NCBI GenBank assembly: GCA_027066265.1
Contig: JAMOOB010000423.1
Location: 1-6,428 of the forward strand
Reading direction: 5' to 3'
From: Desulfurococcales archaeon
GTDB taxonomy: Archaea > Thermoproteota > Thermoprotei_A > Sulfolobales > Ignisphaeraceae
Length of the DNA: 6,428 bases
A program made the position numbers and the translations under genes. Position 1 is the first letter of the stretch. Every line of letters begins with the position of its first letter. Below are positions 6,013-6,428 of this stretch, piece after piece. Under the pieces are notes generated by a model. That model searched no databases and had not been told where the DNA came from. It saw nothing but the letters and a program-made list of their open reading frames with translations.

Positions 6013-6428
6013 TTGCTGTGGAGTCCCTACGTAGCTAAGCACGCCGAGCTCTTGGCTAGGTACTGCATCGAAGCTCAACGCGGTTGGGAGGTTGCGGTAA
6101 GCGGTAGCTACGAAGCGCTTCCCCTAATGGTAGAGCTCGTAAAGGTGCTCGCCTCGAACGGTGTCTATCCCTACATCTTCGTACGCGACGAGATGATCTC
6201 CGAAGCGTTCCTACGCTACGCATCGGAGGACGTGCTTCAGCACGTACCTAAGCTCGATAAGTTCTTGGTCGAGAACATCGATGCTATGATAAGCATCGTA
6301 TCGAGTACGCATACCCGCTACCTAGCATCCATAGACCCCTCTAGGCAAGCGTTGGCTGCTCGAGCTAGGCGAGAAATCAACGAAGTATTCCTGCGTAGAG
6401 CTGCTGAGGGTAAGCTTAGGTGGGTGGT
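6013..6428 (+). CDS. M29-type thermophilic aminopeptidase, N-terminal part, 3' end cut by window
   Basis: An open rightward frame covers 138 whole codons and continues past the right edge. It resembles the N-terminal part of M29 metallo-aminopeptidases (AmpS/aminopeptidase T type), which remove N-terminal residues from peptides in the cytoplasm. The supporting pattern is 'GSYEALPLMVELVKVLASNG' (residues 31-50), then 'IDAMISIVSSTHTRYLASID' (89-108), then 'RARREINEVFLRRAAEGKLR' (117-136) followed by Trp137, which matches the family's helix before its 'W-V-x-x-x-x-P-T' region. The metal-binding Glu, His and Asp residues lie further downstream and cannot be checked. TTG is proposed as the start because GGTG lies 7 nt before it and the first ATG in frame, at 6127, would delete the conserved N-terminus. 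The frame has no stop upstream of TTG for some distance, so a longer start cannot be fully excluded. There is no signal peptide. The gene is divergent from the ATPase gene. Confidence 0.75.
   Translation, partial: MLWSPYVAKHAELLARYCIEAQRGWEVAVSGSYEALPLMVELVKVLASNGVYPYIFVRDEMISEAFLRYASEDVLQHVPKLDKFLVENIDAMISIVSSTHTRYLASIDPSRQALAARARREINEVFLRRAAEGKLRWV

Noticed and set aside
1..6428. CRISPR array, insertion sequence or integration site
   Set aside because: No regularly spaced direct repeats, transposase frame, terminal inverted repeats or target duplications were seen; the window is almost fully occupied by ordinary genes.

Overview
The window looks like a piece of a thermophilic archaeal genome, most likely a crenarchaeote (Thermoproteota). 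The evidence is the gene content: a leftward operon joining a formate dehydrogenase to a polyferredoxin and complex I-type antiporter subunits, an archaeal-type ATPase, and the start of an M29-type aminopeptidase. Start codons are ATG, GTG and probably TTG, spacers are very short, Shine-Dalgarno cores resemble GGTGAT, and the only promoter-like elements are short A/T boxes. No species can be named from the sequence alone.

Layout. From the left edge to about 4,806 there is one tightly packed leftward operon. In transcription order it holds a cytoplasmic cysteine-type molybdenum or tungsten formate dehydrogenase (684 aa), a ferredoxin-like protein with sixteen cysteines for four [4Fe-4S] clusters (172 aa), a complete antiporter-like membrane subunit of the NuoL/M/N, HyfB and MrpA/D superfamily (488 aa), and a second such subunit cut by the window edge (253 residues seen). 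Gaps are +6, -4 and +4 nt. A 141-nt spacer upstream holds a candidate promoter and a perfect 9-bp inverted repeat. To its right is a leftward archaeal ATPase gene (330 aa). Divergent from it, after a 72-nt spacer with a single central A/T block, begins a rightward gene resembling an M29 aminopeptidase, which runs off the right edge.

How the genes fit together. The operon order resembles formate hydrogenlyase and related energy-converting complexes: formate is oxidised at the molybdopterin site, electrons pass through the 4x[4Fe-4S] protein, and the membrane subunits use the energy to move H+ or Na+. The hydrogenase or other electron-accepting core is not in view and should lie further left. 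Formate hydrogenlyase is therefore an inference; the formate dehydrogenase, electron-transfer protein and antiporter modules are seen directly. Both antiporter subunits carry Glu where E. coli NuoM has a central Lys. The ATPase and aminopeptidase have no evident link to formate metabolism.
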